Shown here: in pieces, positions 28,001 through 37,250 of the stretch | Position numbering within the stretch: position 1 is the stretch's first letter | Layout of the letters: the number at the start of each line of letters is the position of its first letter | From: Chitinophaga pinensis | GTDB taxonomy: Bacteria; Bacteroidota; Bacteroidia; Chitinophagales; Chitinophagaceae | Reading direction: 5' to 3' | DNA length: 64,000 nucleotides | NCBI GenBank assembly: GCA_943333125.1 | Contig: CALQSB010000008.1 | Location: 20,676-84,675, forward strand | Made by a program: the position numbers and the translations under genes | Notes under the pieces: model-generated | What the model was told of the DNA's origin: nothing | The model's input: the letters and a program-made list of their open reading frames with translations, nothing else | Databases searched by the model: none

Positions 28001-31000
28001 TGTATTGGTCCGAATCAGGATCCACTCCTGAAGTTAACGGGGTAAGCATCAGCGGTATTCGAATTTCATAGTAATTACTTACGAAATCTGTACCCAGTCT
28101 GATAACAGCAGTAAGATCTTTATCTTCTATTGTATTTGCCGGATTCTGAGATTGCTCCGCATGAATATACATAGATAGTTTTCCAAACTGTCTCAGATCT
28201 CTGTTCGCAAATGTTTGAAAAACACCTTTTGCATCTGATTTTCTCATATTGCAAAAAGTCATACTCAGCGCCTGTTCATTTTGAAGTAAGTTAACCCCGT
28301 TGTTACTCAGTGTTTGTACACGTTGAATATCCTTTGGTGTACGATAAGGTAACGGAGTTCTTTTGTCATTTTCTTCAATGTTTACCGCTTCCACATTGAA
28401 AGGCGTTGTACTTGTTGGAGAATACAAACCGGTAGAATCTATTTTATACTGAAACTTACGCCAGATATTTCTGGTCAGTTGAAGTAATCCAAATCTCATC
28501 ACAACACTGTCTTCAAAACCGGTAAGAAACATCCTCATAAATCTTATCGATTTGAAATCAGGAATATTGCCGATTTTTCTGTCATAGCTTGCTATGGGGA
28601 TTCTGAACTGATACCATGTTTCATTTCTCACTGATCCGTTAACCAGATTTATGGGAACTTCTTTTTTATCAACTATATAATTATTTCCAATCAGCATTTC
28701 TGCCGCATCTTTAGGTTTGATATCAACGATGTATTGAAAATATTCTTCAGTTTCGTTTAGGGTATTATCTTTATTAAGATCTTCTGCATCAGGATACAAT
28801 GTTGCTGCTGATGAAAATTCGCTGCCATTTGAAATAGGCGAATTTCCTTCGGGCCCATTATAACTCTTGTATCTAATTAAAATTCCGTCGGTTCCCGAAA
28901 ATCCTGCATCTCTGTAATTTCTATAATCATCACTGGATGGATCTTTCAATGCTTCCTGATAAACTGCTGAGCCGGTGCCAAAATTAGCTGCCAAATCAGC
29001 CAAATATACATCATGGAAATTCACTTCAGCGGTATCCGTCATTCCATCAAACCCAATGTCCTGGTATAAACGATCGTTAGGTATGTTACTAAATGCATTC
29101 GTTACCTGAATAGGGTTTCGTGGCACTCTTCCCCAAACTGTGTTATCAACAGGAGAAGGGGCATTAGGAGTATTCAATCCATTTTCATAAAATCTTCTGC
29201 CATCTTTCAACACATCTTCTGATATATTTCCCAGATTAAAATAAAGTTTGCCTCCGGTAGAGGAACTGTATTGGGGAAGTATAAAAGGATCCTGCATCCA
29301 AAACTCTATGAATTCAATATTACTGGTTTCGAAATCAGACTGATCGATACTTCGCATTAATCCTCCATATTTGGTTTTGGGATCAACAAAATTACCGTCC
29401 GATCTGATTTTAGCGGGATCAGATTCATAATTATACGGACCTACATTTTTAGGGTAATAAGCCATATCAAATGTCACCAGCTGACTTTCGCCAAATCCAG
29501 TTGTTTTCTGAGGAAAGATTTCTTTTTGATAAACTTGTCTTACTCTTGGATCACTTAGTTCATTACGATCACTGATTGGATTATTAGGCGCATCAATTTG
29601 CTGAAGCGTTTGTTCTATCTGATACCAGGCGATTTTAGCCCGGCTTTTTCCATAATCCAAGCTATTATTTAATAACGCCTCAGGAAATAATTCTATTCCA
29701 AGGCGATCTGTTGCGTGAGCAGGCGCTGAAGACATAACCCAGCTGATTAATGGAAATCTAAGATCTATTCCTGATTTACATCCTTCAAAATCGTCAATAT
29801 AAATAACTCCATTACTACCCTTCCCTATCTGTGGCGCGTGGCCGGGTTGTAGAAAGGCACCCTCACCGTAAGCATTAAGTGTTGATGGAACCTTTGTGTT
29901 ATAGAAAGGAAGTTTATCCAGAATCTTAGTAAGACGAGGGACATCTTTTTTGAAATTCACATCAGCACCATACATAGTATTTCTTATCGGCTCTTCTCCA
30001 TAATTAACCTTAGTGAAAAAAGGACGTTCTCCCAATCTTACTATTGTAGCTCCAAAAGACAATTGTTCTTTTGCATTATTCTTGGCCAAGTAGTCAAAAC
30101 GCAGGCCCATATAATTTCTTTGTTGTAAACCAAACGTTGCATTATTTTCGAAATTAACCTGTACTGGAAGCCCTGCATTCAAGATGGCTTGATTGGTCAT
30201 TTTGATGGTACCTAAATCATAATTAATGTCATAGTCTACCCCTTCTATTAAGGTTCTTCCTCCTGCCGATACCGTAACTGATCCTTTTGGAATGTTATAG
30301 CCAATACTGATTTCTGATGAGCCTGAAGTTTTTGCTGTTCCTTTCAAAACAAACCGATTCAAATTGGGGTACTGCTGTGCCACAGCTTTTATTGAATCAT
30401 ATAAATAATAGTACAAGGTATCGCTTACCTGAGCTGGAATCACATCGTAAATCTGAGGAGCCAAATCTCTGCCAAAGGGCTCAAGCACTGGAAAAATGAC
30501 TCGGCTATATTGTGATACCACTGTAAATCCTTCCACATAGTCAAACACCCCATCCGGCTGAGGATCAAGCTGACTATTCAAACGATCAAGATTTATTAAT
30601 GAAATTATTGGAGTGCCTAAATTTTTATCACCAAAAGGAGCATATCTTTTAGCCCCTAACCCTGGCTGTTGGTAAAGGACATCTAACTTAAAATCAGTTG
30701 AAGAAAGATTTCCGTAACCAATGGTGTACACATTTTTCATCATCAGCTGCCAAATAGGTAATGCTGGTCTTTGTGAAGTTGCTTTTAATAACTTAAGAAA
30801 AAGTACTTTCTGAGATGCAGATGTACTGTCTGGAGGAACGTCCTGAGAAAACTCCCCTACCTGATAAATTCTTCCATTAAATGAATATTGGAATGCCACA
30901 CCAAGCACTTCATCGGTTTGCAAAGGCTGACTAAGCGACAACATTCCTAATTGTCTGCTATAAGTATATTGTGTTGAATCCAGTTTTCTTGCAAATGTTT

Positions 31001-32297
31001 TTTCAAAATCCTGAACCGGACTCAATCCAAGGTTCTGAAGATTATTAAACACCAATGCCGAATTTCTGGCGTCTGGCTGATTTAAAATATTGGAAAGAAG
31101 ATCGTTCGATGAATTGAATGGAACGGCAAGGCCAGTAAGCACATTTATTATTGGTGGCTGTATATAAGGATTTTTTTCGCCAAGATCCGCCAATCCAACG
31201 ATGTCTCTTGTTTCGGTAGTGGTCCCGTTTTTATTGGTTACCCAAACCTCCATTCTAAGAATTTGAACAGGAGCAGTAATGGCAGGAAGGTTTGACATTA
31301 CTTTATTATAATTGTCTTTAAAATATTGCGCCACTAAAAAGTGTCTGTTTTCTTCATATTCATCTGCCTTGATTTCGAAAGGGGTTGCCGCAGTACCACC
31401 TTGCAGATTTACACTTTGACGCTGCGATTTTTGATTAGCCAGCACACCTGTGATAAACAATTTTCCAAATTGCAACTGAGTTTTTAATCCAAATAATTGC
31501 TGGGCCCCCGGAATCAATGTTCCTTTTGCAGGGAAAGTAACATTACCTGCTTCAAATCTTTTAAGAATCTCATCATCTTTTCCTGAGTAATCTAATTTGA
31601 GTTGATTGTCGAGATCGAAATTTGCGAGGGTATTATAATTTATTGGGAATTTAAGTTTGTCGCCGATACTGGCATTTACATTCAACTGTGTGTTCATTTG
31701 AAAATCCAGTCCGCCATTTTTCCTTGCTCTTTCGGGCAAAGTCGGGTTGTCGATTTTCTGACCCTGATATCCTGCTGTAACATCCACGTTTCCCTGAGGC
31801 GTAATATCTATTTTGCCATTACCAAAAAGCCGGTTGAATAAATCATCGGTTAACGATAATTTAGGCTTCAGGAATTTTCCTCGATTTAAAATGTTGGTAG
31901 TATTGGATCTTTTTTGAAAATAAGAAATTTCTGCCTGACGATTTTTAATAGCCCAATATTCGTTAAAAGAATAACTCATCGGCGTTCTAAAGTAACGATT
32001 TCCGATTTTCTCATAAACAATATATCTTTTAGAATCGTAATCATAAACGATTGAATCTTTAAGATTAGATGGCTGGAAAGCATTGAAAGAATTATAATTG
32101 CTTACCGATAAATTATCCCCCCTTCTGTCGGAAATTGGATAAGGCAAGCTGAGCACAGAGGGATTAACAGAAGTATCCTGTATAAAGTCGGGATTGCCAG
32201 TACCTCCGAATGAATTATTTACATCGAAGACTAAAAACAAAGCCAGACATACCGCTAATCTCATTAGTGTATGGATAATTTTTTGTTTAAAAAACAT
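25011..32297 (-). CDS. sprA: Type IX secretion outer-membrane translocon SprA (Sov)
   Basis: At 2428 residues this is the giant T9SS protein SprA/Sov, a 36-strand beta-barrel that exports cargo bearing C-terminal sorting domains and is required for gliding in motile species. A signal peptide lies in the first 32 residues. Family-typical segments are the N-terminal LSLTDDLFNRLFGNGKIDITPQGNVDVTAGYQG-type region, IYIDDFEGCKSGIDLRFPLISW, and long runs of alternating barrel strands in the C-terminal half, ending TRAGVQIRISLAP. It follows ruvA by 28 bases, a gene order kept in many Bacteroidota. Probable cargo is encoded on both sides of it. Confidence 0.95.
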   Translation of the reverse strand: MFFKQKIIHTLMRLAVCLALFLVFDVNNSFGGTGNPDFIQDTSVNPSVLSLPYPISDRRGDNLSVSNYNSFNAFQPSNLKDSIVYDYDSKRYIVYEKIGNRYFRTPMSYSFNEYWAIKNRQAEISYFQKRSNTTNILNRGKFLKPKLSLTDDLFNRLFGNGKIDITPQGNVDVTAGYQGQKIDNPTLPERARKNGGLDFQMNTQLNVNASIGDKLKFPINYNTLANFDLDNQLKLDYSGKDDEILKRFEAGNVTFPAKGTLIPGAQQLFGLKTQLQFGKLFITGVLANQKSQRQSVNLQGGTAATPFEIKADEYEENRHFLVAQYFKDNYNKVMSNLPAITAPVQILRMEVWVTNKNGTTTETRDIVGLADLGEKNPYIQPPIINVLTGLAVPFNSSNDLLSNILNQPDARNSALVFNNLQNLGLSPVQDFEKTFARKLDSTQYTYSRQLGMLSLSQPLQTDEVLGVAFQYSFNGRIYQVGEFSQDVPPDSTSASQKVLFLKLLKATSQRPALPIWQLMMKNVYTIGYGNLSSTDFKLDVLYQQPGLGAKRYAPFGDKNLGTPIISLINLDRLNSQLDPQPDGVFDYVEGFTVVSQYSRVIFPVLEPFGRDLAPQIYDVIPAQVSDTLYYYLYDSIKAVAQQYPNLNRFVLKGTAKTSGSSEISIGYNIPKGSVTVSAGGRTLIEGVDYDINYDLGTIKMTNQAILNAGLPVQVNFENNATFGLQQRNYMGLRFDYLAKNNAKEQLSFGATIVRLGERPFFTKVNYGEEPIRNTMYGADVNFKKDVPRLTKILDKLPFYNTKVPSTLNAYGEGAFLQPGHAPQIGKGSNGVIYIDDFEGCKSGIDLRFPLISWVMSSAPAHATDRLGIELFPEALLNNSLDYGKSRAKIAWYQIEQTLQQIDAPNNPISDRNELSDPRVRQVYQKEIFPQKTTGFGESQLVTFDMAYYPKNVGPYNYESDPAKIRSDGNFVDPKTKYGGLMRSIDQSDFETSNIEFIEFWMQDPFILPQYSSSTGGKLYFNLGNISEDVLKDGRRFYENGLNTPNAPSPVDNTVWGRVPRNPIQVTNAFSNIPNDRLYQDIGFDGMTDTAEVNFHDVYLADLAANFGTGSAVYQEALKDPSSDDYRNYRDAGFSGTDGILIRYKSYNGPEGNSPISNGSEFSSAATLYPDAEDLNKDNTLNETEEYFQYIVDIKPKDAAEMLIGNNYIVDKKEVPINLVNGSVRNETWYQFRIPIASYDRKIGNIPDFKSIRFMRMFLTGFEDSVVMRFGLLQLTRNIWRKFQYKIDSTGLYSPTSTTPFNVEAVNIEENDKRTPLPYRTPKDIQRVQTLSNNGVNLLQNEQALSMTFCNMRKSDAKGVFQTFANRDLRQFGKLSMYIHAEQSQNPANTIEDKDLTAVIRLGTDFVSNYYEIRIPLMLTPLTSGVDPDSDQYNDSLWYPSNSLDVELEVLTKLKQARNLSSVSLGRLFQQLQSNGQTYGVIGNPNLGEIRGILLGVENTNSPAACGQIWVNELRLSSINEQGGFAVLGRVDLNLADLGTVSVSANAHSRGFGTLEQRVGERFRDDFLQFDLSTNLELGKLLPKKSGMSIPVYASYTQSTSTPQYDPYDLDIKLKDKLITSPRSQRDSIKNNAIDFNSVKTLNFTNVRKNKTNGKSPKIYDIENVDVSYSFIKTESHNPLIENNLVTRHRGAIGYNYSPQPKYFEPFKKILGKSKTKWLSLVKDINFNYLPSQLSFRADISRQFGAIRPRSVGETKYIIPETYDKYFTMQRDYIMRWNFTKSINFDYTATNNSRIDEPAGRIDTKAKKDTILRNLLKGGRNTIFNQTANISYTLPTAKFPLLDWTTVNIRYQAAYRWIGASRLAVNLGNFLENGQQKEATVQMDLTKIYQKSKWIKQLDQPSNKEDQQKWRNRITKVKDSVMTKSGKKVLRTRKIVDKSAMPYVSNGMKVFGKLLTSLKQVNFTASENASTRLPGYMDSTQFVGQNFKSQSPGFDFIMGWQPDTSWLNKKGQSGLISRDSNFNSMIQQNLDQKITLSAQLEPVRDLNITINISKSFSKSYSETYRYIDTSLNGQNPEFKHLNPYAGGSFDVSYIAFKTLFGKFDPNRVSTTFKTFESNRVILSERMGKLNPYSNNQVGADGFYYGYGKYAVDVLIPSFIAAYTDQDPNSIGLINQNNGNLRSNPFKAILPEPNWKIDYNGLSKVKPLDKIFTNLTISHGYTGSLSMNGFTSALFYQDVSRYGYPSFYDTSSKNFIPYFLVPNVSIQEQFSPLVGVDMMFVNQVQAKFEYSKSRQLSLSLNDYQLSEVRSTEYTIGAGYRKKGLKLFGGLKLPAFLSKNKSGKLDNEINFRIDFRVRDNVTANSRLDQDNNFATGGSKETSISPTIDYFLNSRINIKLYYDQRRVKPYISSSAPTTNTRAGVQIRISLAP

Positions 32298-32325
32298 TCA
32301 GCGAAACGGTTAATGTAGATTTTTA

Positions 32326-32910
32326 TCAAATGGCTTTTAATGCTTTTTTTATGAGTACTTCTAAATTATGAGATTCCGGTTCTATTCGAATAACTTTCTG
32401 AATGGCCTGCTCAGCCTGTGCTTTTGAAATCCCCAGAGCTGTCAAAGCAATCACTGCATCTTGTTCCAGACTATTTACCATCATCACTGAAGTTCCGGTT
32501 TGTGGAAGATATTTACCCACTTTATCCCTTAATTCTAGTACCAGTCGTTCTGCAGTTTTTTTTCCAATCCCTTTAACGCTTTCCAGTAATTTTATGTTTC
32601 CCTGTACAATTGCCAGATTTATTTCTTCAGGCTTTATTGCCGAAAGCATCATCCTGGCTGTTGAGGCTCCTACTCCGGAAACACTGATTAACAAAAGAAA
32701 AATATCTTTCTCCTGTTTATCGAAAAAACCAAAAAGTACATGCCCGTCTTCTTTTACCTGAAGGTGAGTGAACAATTTCCCTTCCGTCAGATTTTGTATA
32801 GCCGAATAGGTATTCAAACTAATATTTACTTCAAAGCCAACACCATTGACATCGATATAAATCTGAGCCGGACTTTTATAAGTAAATTTTCCATTCAGAT
32901 ACGCGTACAT
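32326..32910 (-). CDS. ruvA: Holliday junction branch migration protein RuvA
   Basis: RuvA binds four-way junctions as a tetramer and recruits the RuvB motor. The 194-residue product has the N-terminal OB-fold (MYAYLNGKFTYKSPAQIYIDVNGVGFEV), tandem helix-hairpin-helix motifs (LISVSGVGASTARMMLS and LESVKGIGKKTAERLVLELRDKVG, about 70-130) and a C-terminal three-helix domain that binds RuvB (about 145-194). It leads the ruvA-sprA unit. A near-consensus TATTTTCG box lies about 20 bases upstream on the minus strand. Confidence 0.97.
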   Translation of the reverse strand: MYAYLNGKFTYKSPAQIYIDVNGVGFEVNISLNTYSAIQNLTEGKLFTHLQVKEDGHVLFGFFDKQEKDIFLLLISVSGVGASTARMMLSAIKPEEINLAIVQGNIKLLESVKGIGKKTAERLVLELRDKVGKYLPQTGTSVMMVNSLEQDAVIALTALGISKAQAEQAIQKVIRIEPESHNLEVLIKKALKAI

Positions 32911-33026
32911 AAATCTCTTCAGTTAGTAGCGAAAATAAGAATAATTTGTCAGCCAGCATATTAAAAAGTACTTGAAGATTTTTTACATTAATTTTACAAT
33001 CATAAAACCCTTAAAAAAGTTCAACT

Positions 33027-34025
33027 ATGGAGAAAATTAATGCTGCAATTACTGCAGTCGGTGCCTATGTTCCTGAATTCAGATTAACTAATAAAATCCT
33101 TGAAACAATGATTGACACTACCGATGAGTGGATCAAGACACGAACAGGGATTGATGAAAGAAGGATTTTGAAAGGAGAAGGCCTTGGAAGCAGTGATATG
33201 GGATTTGAGGCTGTAAATGAATTGTTAAAAAAACGCGGCATTTCACCTGAAGAAATTGATTGTATTATTTGTGCCACAGTAACTCCAGATATGGTCTTTC
33301 CCGCTACCGCCAATATTATTGGTGATAAATCCGGACTTAAAAACGCTTTTGGTTTTGATGTAAGCGCAGCATGCTCTGGTTTTTTATACGCCCTAACCGT
33401 TGGGACATCCTTCATAGAATGCGGCAGATACAAAAAAGTAATTGTGGTGGGAGTTGATAAAATGAGTGCTATTGTTGATTATACAGACAGAACGACCTGT
33501 GTGATTTTTGGCGACGGAGCCGGAGCTGTTTTATTGGAACCTACACAGGAAAAGGTTGGAATTATGGATAGTTTATTAAAAAGTGATGGCAGTGGACGAC
33601 CATTTCTTCATATGAAAGCAGGCGGATCTTTGAAGCCGGCTTCAACTGAAACGGTTGCTGCAAAAGAACACTATATTTATCAGGAAGGGCAATCTGTTTT
33701 CAAATTTGCAGTAAAAGGTATGGCTGACGTAAGTTATGAACTGATGCAAAGAAATAATTTAACCGGTGATGATATATCTTGGCTGGTGCCTCATCAGGCC
33801 AACCTCCGAATTATTGATGCTACCGCTAATAGGATGAGTTTGCCAAAAGAAAAAGTGATGATAAACATCCATAAATATGGCAATACAACTGCTGCAACTA
33901 TTCCACTTTGTTTATGGGAATGGGAAAGCAAATTAAAAAAAGGCGATAATATCATCCTTGCTGCATTTGGAGGAGGATTTACCTGGGGCGCCACCCTGGT
34001 TAAATGGGCCTATGACACTAAGTAG
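33027..34025 (+). CDS. fabH: Beta-ketoacyl-ACP synthase III
   Basis: Condenses acyl-CoA with malonyl-ACP to start fatty acid synthesis. The 332-residue enzyme has the catalytic Cys in [12 protein letters not shown] (about 118), His in [11 protein letters not shown] (about 254) and Asn in [15 protein letters not shown] (about 285). The family C-terminus [22 protein letters not shown] is present. It is transcribed divergently from ruvA-sprA and is not next to plsX or rpmF. Bacteroidota often carry several FabH paralogues, so this may not be the only one. Confidence 0.93.
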   Translation: MEKINAAITAVGAYVPEFRLTNKILETMIDTTDEWIKTRTGIDERRILKGEGLGSSDMGFEAVNELLKKRGISPEEIDCIICATVTPDMVFPATANIIGDKSGLKNAFGFDVSAACSGFLYALTVGTSFIECGRYKKVIVVGVDKMSAIVDYTDRTTCVIFGDGAGAVLLEPTQEKVGIMDSLLKSDGSGRPFLHMKAGGSLKPASTETVAAKEHYIYQEGQSVFKFAVKGMADVSYELMQRNNLTGDDISWLVPHQANLRIIDATANRMSLPKEKVMINIHKYGNTTAATIPLCLWEWESKLKKGDNIILAAFGGGFTWGATLVKWAYDTK

Positions 34026-34085
34026 TTTTTTTGATTTGTTTTTTCAGGTATAACGCAAAAAGTTTTTCAAGTTATAATTAACGTT

Positions 34086-36041
34086 ATGAAGAGAATTTGT
34101 CTATTATTCTTATGCTTTTTTATTTTTTCACAGAGCTATAGTCAATTAAACAGATATCTTGTTAAATTTAAAGACAAAGCAACCAACCCTTATTCTTTAA
34201 ATAATCCTGCTCAATTTCTTTCACAAAGGGCGTTAGATAGAAGATCCCGATACAATATAAATATAGACAGCACCGATTTGCCCGTTACTCCAAGATATGT
34301 TGACAGTGTAAGATTAGCCGGAGATATACTGATATTAAATGTTTCGAAATGGCTTAACCAAGTTTCTGTTTTTACAACAGATGCCGTTGCTTTATCTAAA
34401 ATACAATCGATGCCCTTTGTGGAATCTGCAGTGCCTATTGCTTCAAGAAATACTGCTAGCGGTTTTAATAAAATTCTTAAAGACAGCTTAACCGACACAA
34501 ATCCCATTTTAAATACCGGAAGAATTACCGGAAATTATTTTGATTATGGATTATCTGATGGACAAATAAGATTACACCATGGACAATTTCTTCACAACCA
34601 TGGTTTCCGTGGAGAAGGCATGCAACTTGCCGTAATTGACGCCGGTTTTTATCATTATAATAACTTGCCAACATTTGACAGTGCCATAATTAACAATCGA
34701 ATCTTAGGCACCTGGGATTTTGTAGATCGTGAAGAAAGTGTTTCTGAAGATGACTCTCACGGTATGCATTGCCTGAGTACGATTGCCGCTGATTTACCCG
34801 GAGTATTTGTTGGCACAGCACCAAAAACTTCATTCTATTTATTCAGAACCGAAGATGTAAGCAGCGAATATCCAATTGAAGAACATAATTTATCCGCAGG
34901 TGCAGAGAAGGCAGATAGTTTAGGCGTGGACGTTTGTTCAATTTCTTTAGGCTATACTTTATTCAGCGATCCTTCATTTGATTATACTTACAACGACATG
35001 AATGGTCAAACCACGATGAGTGCAAAGGCTGTTACTCTTGCTGCAAAAAAAGGGTTGCTTATGCATATAGCTGCTGGCAATGAAGGAAACAGCTCCTGGC
35101 ACTATATAAGCACTCCTGCTGATGCCGACAGTTGCCTTTCAATTGCAGCCGTAGATACCCTTGGCGCCATTGCCAGTTTTAGCAGTTATGGTCCAAGCAG
35201 CGATGGAAGAACTAAGCCTAATTTGGCGGCTGTGGGAAGATCTGCAGTAGTAGCAAACAGCAACACAGGATTACCTACTTATGGCAGTGGCACTTCCTAT
35301 GCCTGTCCAAATATGGCAGGTATTTCAACTTGTTTATGGCAAGCATTTCCTGAAGCTTCTAATATGCAAATTATAGATGTACTTGAAAAAAGCGGATCTG
35401 TTTACAACAACCCCAACAATCGAATTGGATATGGTATTCCCAATGCAATGAATGCCTTTGTACGATTACAAAAATATTTTTCAGTTAATCACAGCACTTT
35501 TAATGACTGCAAAGCAACCCTCGATTTGTCTATTAAAACAGACAGCACAATGACTATAGAAATCGAAAGGAAACTACCTGGAGAAACCAATTATTCATTA
35601 ATTAATTCCATTCATAATTATGAGCCTTATGGACAACATTTTTTTACCTATGTTGACGACCTAACGGGAACGAACTACAGCACTATTTCCTACAGATATA
35701 AAATGATTATCGACAGCGACACCAGCTTTTTCATAGACAGCGTCATTTTGAATTGCAATGTCAATTGCACGGTTATAGTGCCCACTACAAACAGCCTTTT
35801 GATTACCCCAAACCCTGTTATTGATTTCCTTAACATTAAAATGGACAGAATCACCAACGTAAAAGTGGATATTGTAATTCACAATGCTGCCGGCCAAAAA
35901 GTATATACCACTTCATTTCCACAGACTATCGGAAGCAGCAATACATTAATCTGTTTTTCTAGATTCAGCAGCGGAACTTATTTTGTAACGGTATTTCTTG
36001 ACGACAAAAAAGAAAGGACTCAGAAAATAATTAAGCAGTAA
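34086..36041 (+). CDS. Secreted S8 (subtilisin-like) protease with type A T9SS sorting domain
   Basis: The 651-residue protein has a signal peptide (MKRICLLFLCFFIFSQSYSQ) and an S8 catalytic domain at about 165-460. The triad is visible: Asp in LAVIDAGFYHY, His in DDSHGMHCLSTIA and Ser in GSGTSYACPNMAG, with the oxyanion Asn in IAAGNEGN. Residues 25-120 probably form an inhibitory propeptide. A beta module follows the catalytic domain, and the last ~75 residues (ITPNPVIDFLNIK, SGTYFVTVFLDD) are a type A sorting domain, so it should leave the cell through SprA. Its stop codon abuts the stop codon of the convergent methyltransferase gene. Confidence 0.93.
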   Translation: MKRICLLFLCFFIFSQSYSQLNRYLVKFKDKATNPYSLNNPAQFLSQRALDRRSRYNINIDSTDLPVTPRYVDSVRLAGDILILNVSKWLNQVSVFTTDAVALSKIQSMPFVESAVPIASRNTASGFNKILKDSLTDTNPILNTGRITGNYFDYGLSDGQIRLHHGQFLHNHGFRGEGMQLAVIDAGFYHYNNLPTFDSAIINNRILGTWDFVDREESVSEDDSHGMHCLSTIAADLPGVFVGTAPKTSFYLFRTEDVSSEYPIEEHNLSAGAEKADSLGVDVCSISLGYTLFSDPSFDYTYNDMNGQTTMSAKAVTLAAKKGLLMHIAAGNEGNSSWHYISTPADADSCLSIAAVDTLGAIASFSSYGPSSDGRTKPNLAAVGRSAVVANSNTGLPTYGSGTSYACPNMAGISTCLWQAFPEASNMQIIDVLEKSGSVYNNPNNRIGYGIPNAMNAFVRLQKYFSVNHSTFNDCKATLDLSIKTDSTMTIEIERKLPGETNYSLINSIHNYEPYGQHFFTYVDDLTGTNYSTISYRYKMIIDSDTSFFIDSVILNCNVNCTVIVPTTNSLLITPNPVIDFLNIKMDRITNVKVDIVIHNAAGQKVYTTSFPQTIGSSNTLICFSRFSSGTYFVTVFLDDKKERTQKIIKQ

Positions 36042-37205
36042 CTAATTTTTAAAGAACGCTACAAAAAGGGTATCTGATTTCTTTTCATACCCTTTTAAAT
36101 ACTTCATCTCCAGTAACTGACAAGCAAAATTATTCTGAATAAAATCAACCATGTCTTCATTTTCAGATTTAAATACTGAGCAGGTAATATAAATAAACCA
36201 ACTATCCTTTGCGAGATGAGGAATGGTGTTGATGAGAATGTTTTTTTGCTGCTCTGCGAATAAAGCCAGTTGCTCGTTCTCAAAACTAAAATATTGTTCA
36301 GGGGTTCTGCTCCAGGTTCCACTTCCGCTGCATGGGGCATCACAAACTATAATTGAAAATTTATCATCCAACAACAAGCCCGACTTCTTTGATAAATCCT
36401 GCACAAATTTCTTTTGGATATTTATTCCGGCATCTTTAAATCTCAATTGCAAATTAGTTAAAATATTTTCCCGGATATCGCTTACCGTTATTTTTATTTT
36501 ACCCTGACATAAATCAAACAACAATATCGACTTCCCTCCACTTGCTGCACAACAATCCCATAATGTTTCTAATTTGTCAGCATCTCTTTCTTTTTTGAAA
36601 AAATCAAAAACTCTTTGAGAGTTCATATCCTGTATAACAACATCCTTGTTGATTTTCAGACAATTTTCTACCGACGTGCCATTATCCAATTGAAGGGTAT
36701 CCTCTTCTATCATTGTAAAATCTATATTGGATTTTTTCAGCGACTCCAAAACATTCGCCTTTCTTTTAGGCCTTATCCGCAAAAAAAGATCAGGTTGAAT
36801 AAAAAAAGAAAGGGCATACCTCTTTTTATCAATCATTTCAGAGAGTTCATGATCAAATTTAAACAGCTGACCTAAACTGATATTCAGATATTCCAGTTTA
36901 TCGGTAACGTTAAAGGCAATGAATTCGTTCAATTCGGGAGCAACTGCTTTCAAAAGCTCATTATCTTCCGATTCGCAAAGGAATGTTGCTTTTGTAATTT
37001 TGTCTTCAAATGAATCAGTTTCTGTAAAAAGGTTTGCGCATCGGTAATAATGATAACAGATTGCCGAAACTGATTTCCGGTCCCTTGATCCATATTTTTT
37101 ATCTGTTTGAAAAAAAAGTTTCAGGTGATGCGTCAAAGGAGTTCCACCTTTATAAGAATCAATAATGGTTTTAGCTGAAGTTATATAAGAATGAAATCTG
37201 CTCAT
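36042..37205 (-). CDS. RsmB/NOP2/Sun-family RNA (cytosine-5) methyltransferase
   Basis: A 387-residue SAM-dependent methyltransferase. The SAM site is visible in WDCCAASGGKSILL and in VSDIRENILTNL, and both catalytic Cys motifs of m5C RNA methyltransferases are present: CDAPCSGSGTWSRTPEQ and YITCSVFKSENEDMV. The N-terminal ~150 residues are a degenerate NusB/RsmB-like helical region. The exact RNA target is not certain; 16S rRNA C967, as for RsmB, is one possibility. The start codon lies directly at the end of the T-tract of a terminator hairpin after sucB, so its transcription is puzzling. Confidence 0.88.
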   Translation of the reverse strand: MSRFHSYITSAKTIIDSYKGGTPLTHHLKLFFQTDKKYGSRDRKSVSAICYHYYRCANLFTETDSFEDKITKATFLCESEDNELLKAVAPELNEFIAFNVTDKLEYLNISLGQLFKFDHELSEMIDKKRYALSFFIQPDLFLRIRPKRKANVLESLKKSNIDFTMIEEDTLQLDNGTSVENCLKINKDVVIQDMNSQRVFDFFKKERDADKLETLWDCCAASGGKSILLFDLCQGKIKITVSDIRENILTNLQLRFKDAGINIQKKFVQDLSKKSGLLLDDKFSIIVCDAPCSGSGTWSRTPEQYFSFENEQLALFAEQQKNILINTIPHLAKDSWFIYITCSVFKSENEDMVDFIQNNFACQLLEMKYLKGYEKKSDTLFVAFFKN

Positions 37206-37231
37206 AAAAAAAATCCCGCAAATAAGCGGGA
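37206..37231 (-). terminator. Terminator hairpin after sucB, T-tract running into the next start codon
   Basis: On the minus strand TCCCGC-TTATTT-GCGGGA forms a 6-bp stem with a six-base loop, followed by eight T and then at once the ATG of the RsmB-like gene. It fits a terminator of sucB and leaves no room for a leader or a separate promoter box between the hairpin and the start codon. Confidence 0.7.
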
Positions 37232-37250
37232 CGATACATTTAAAAATGAA

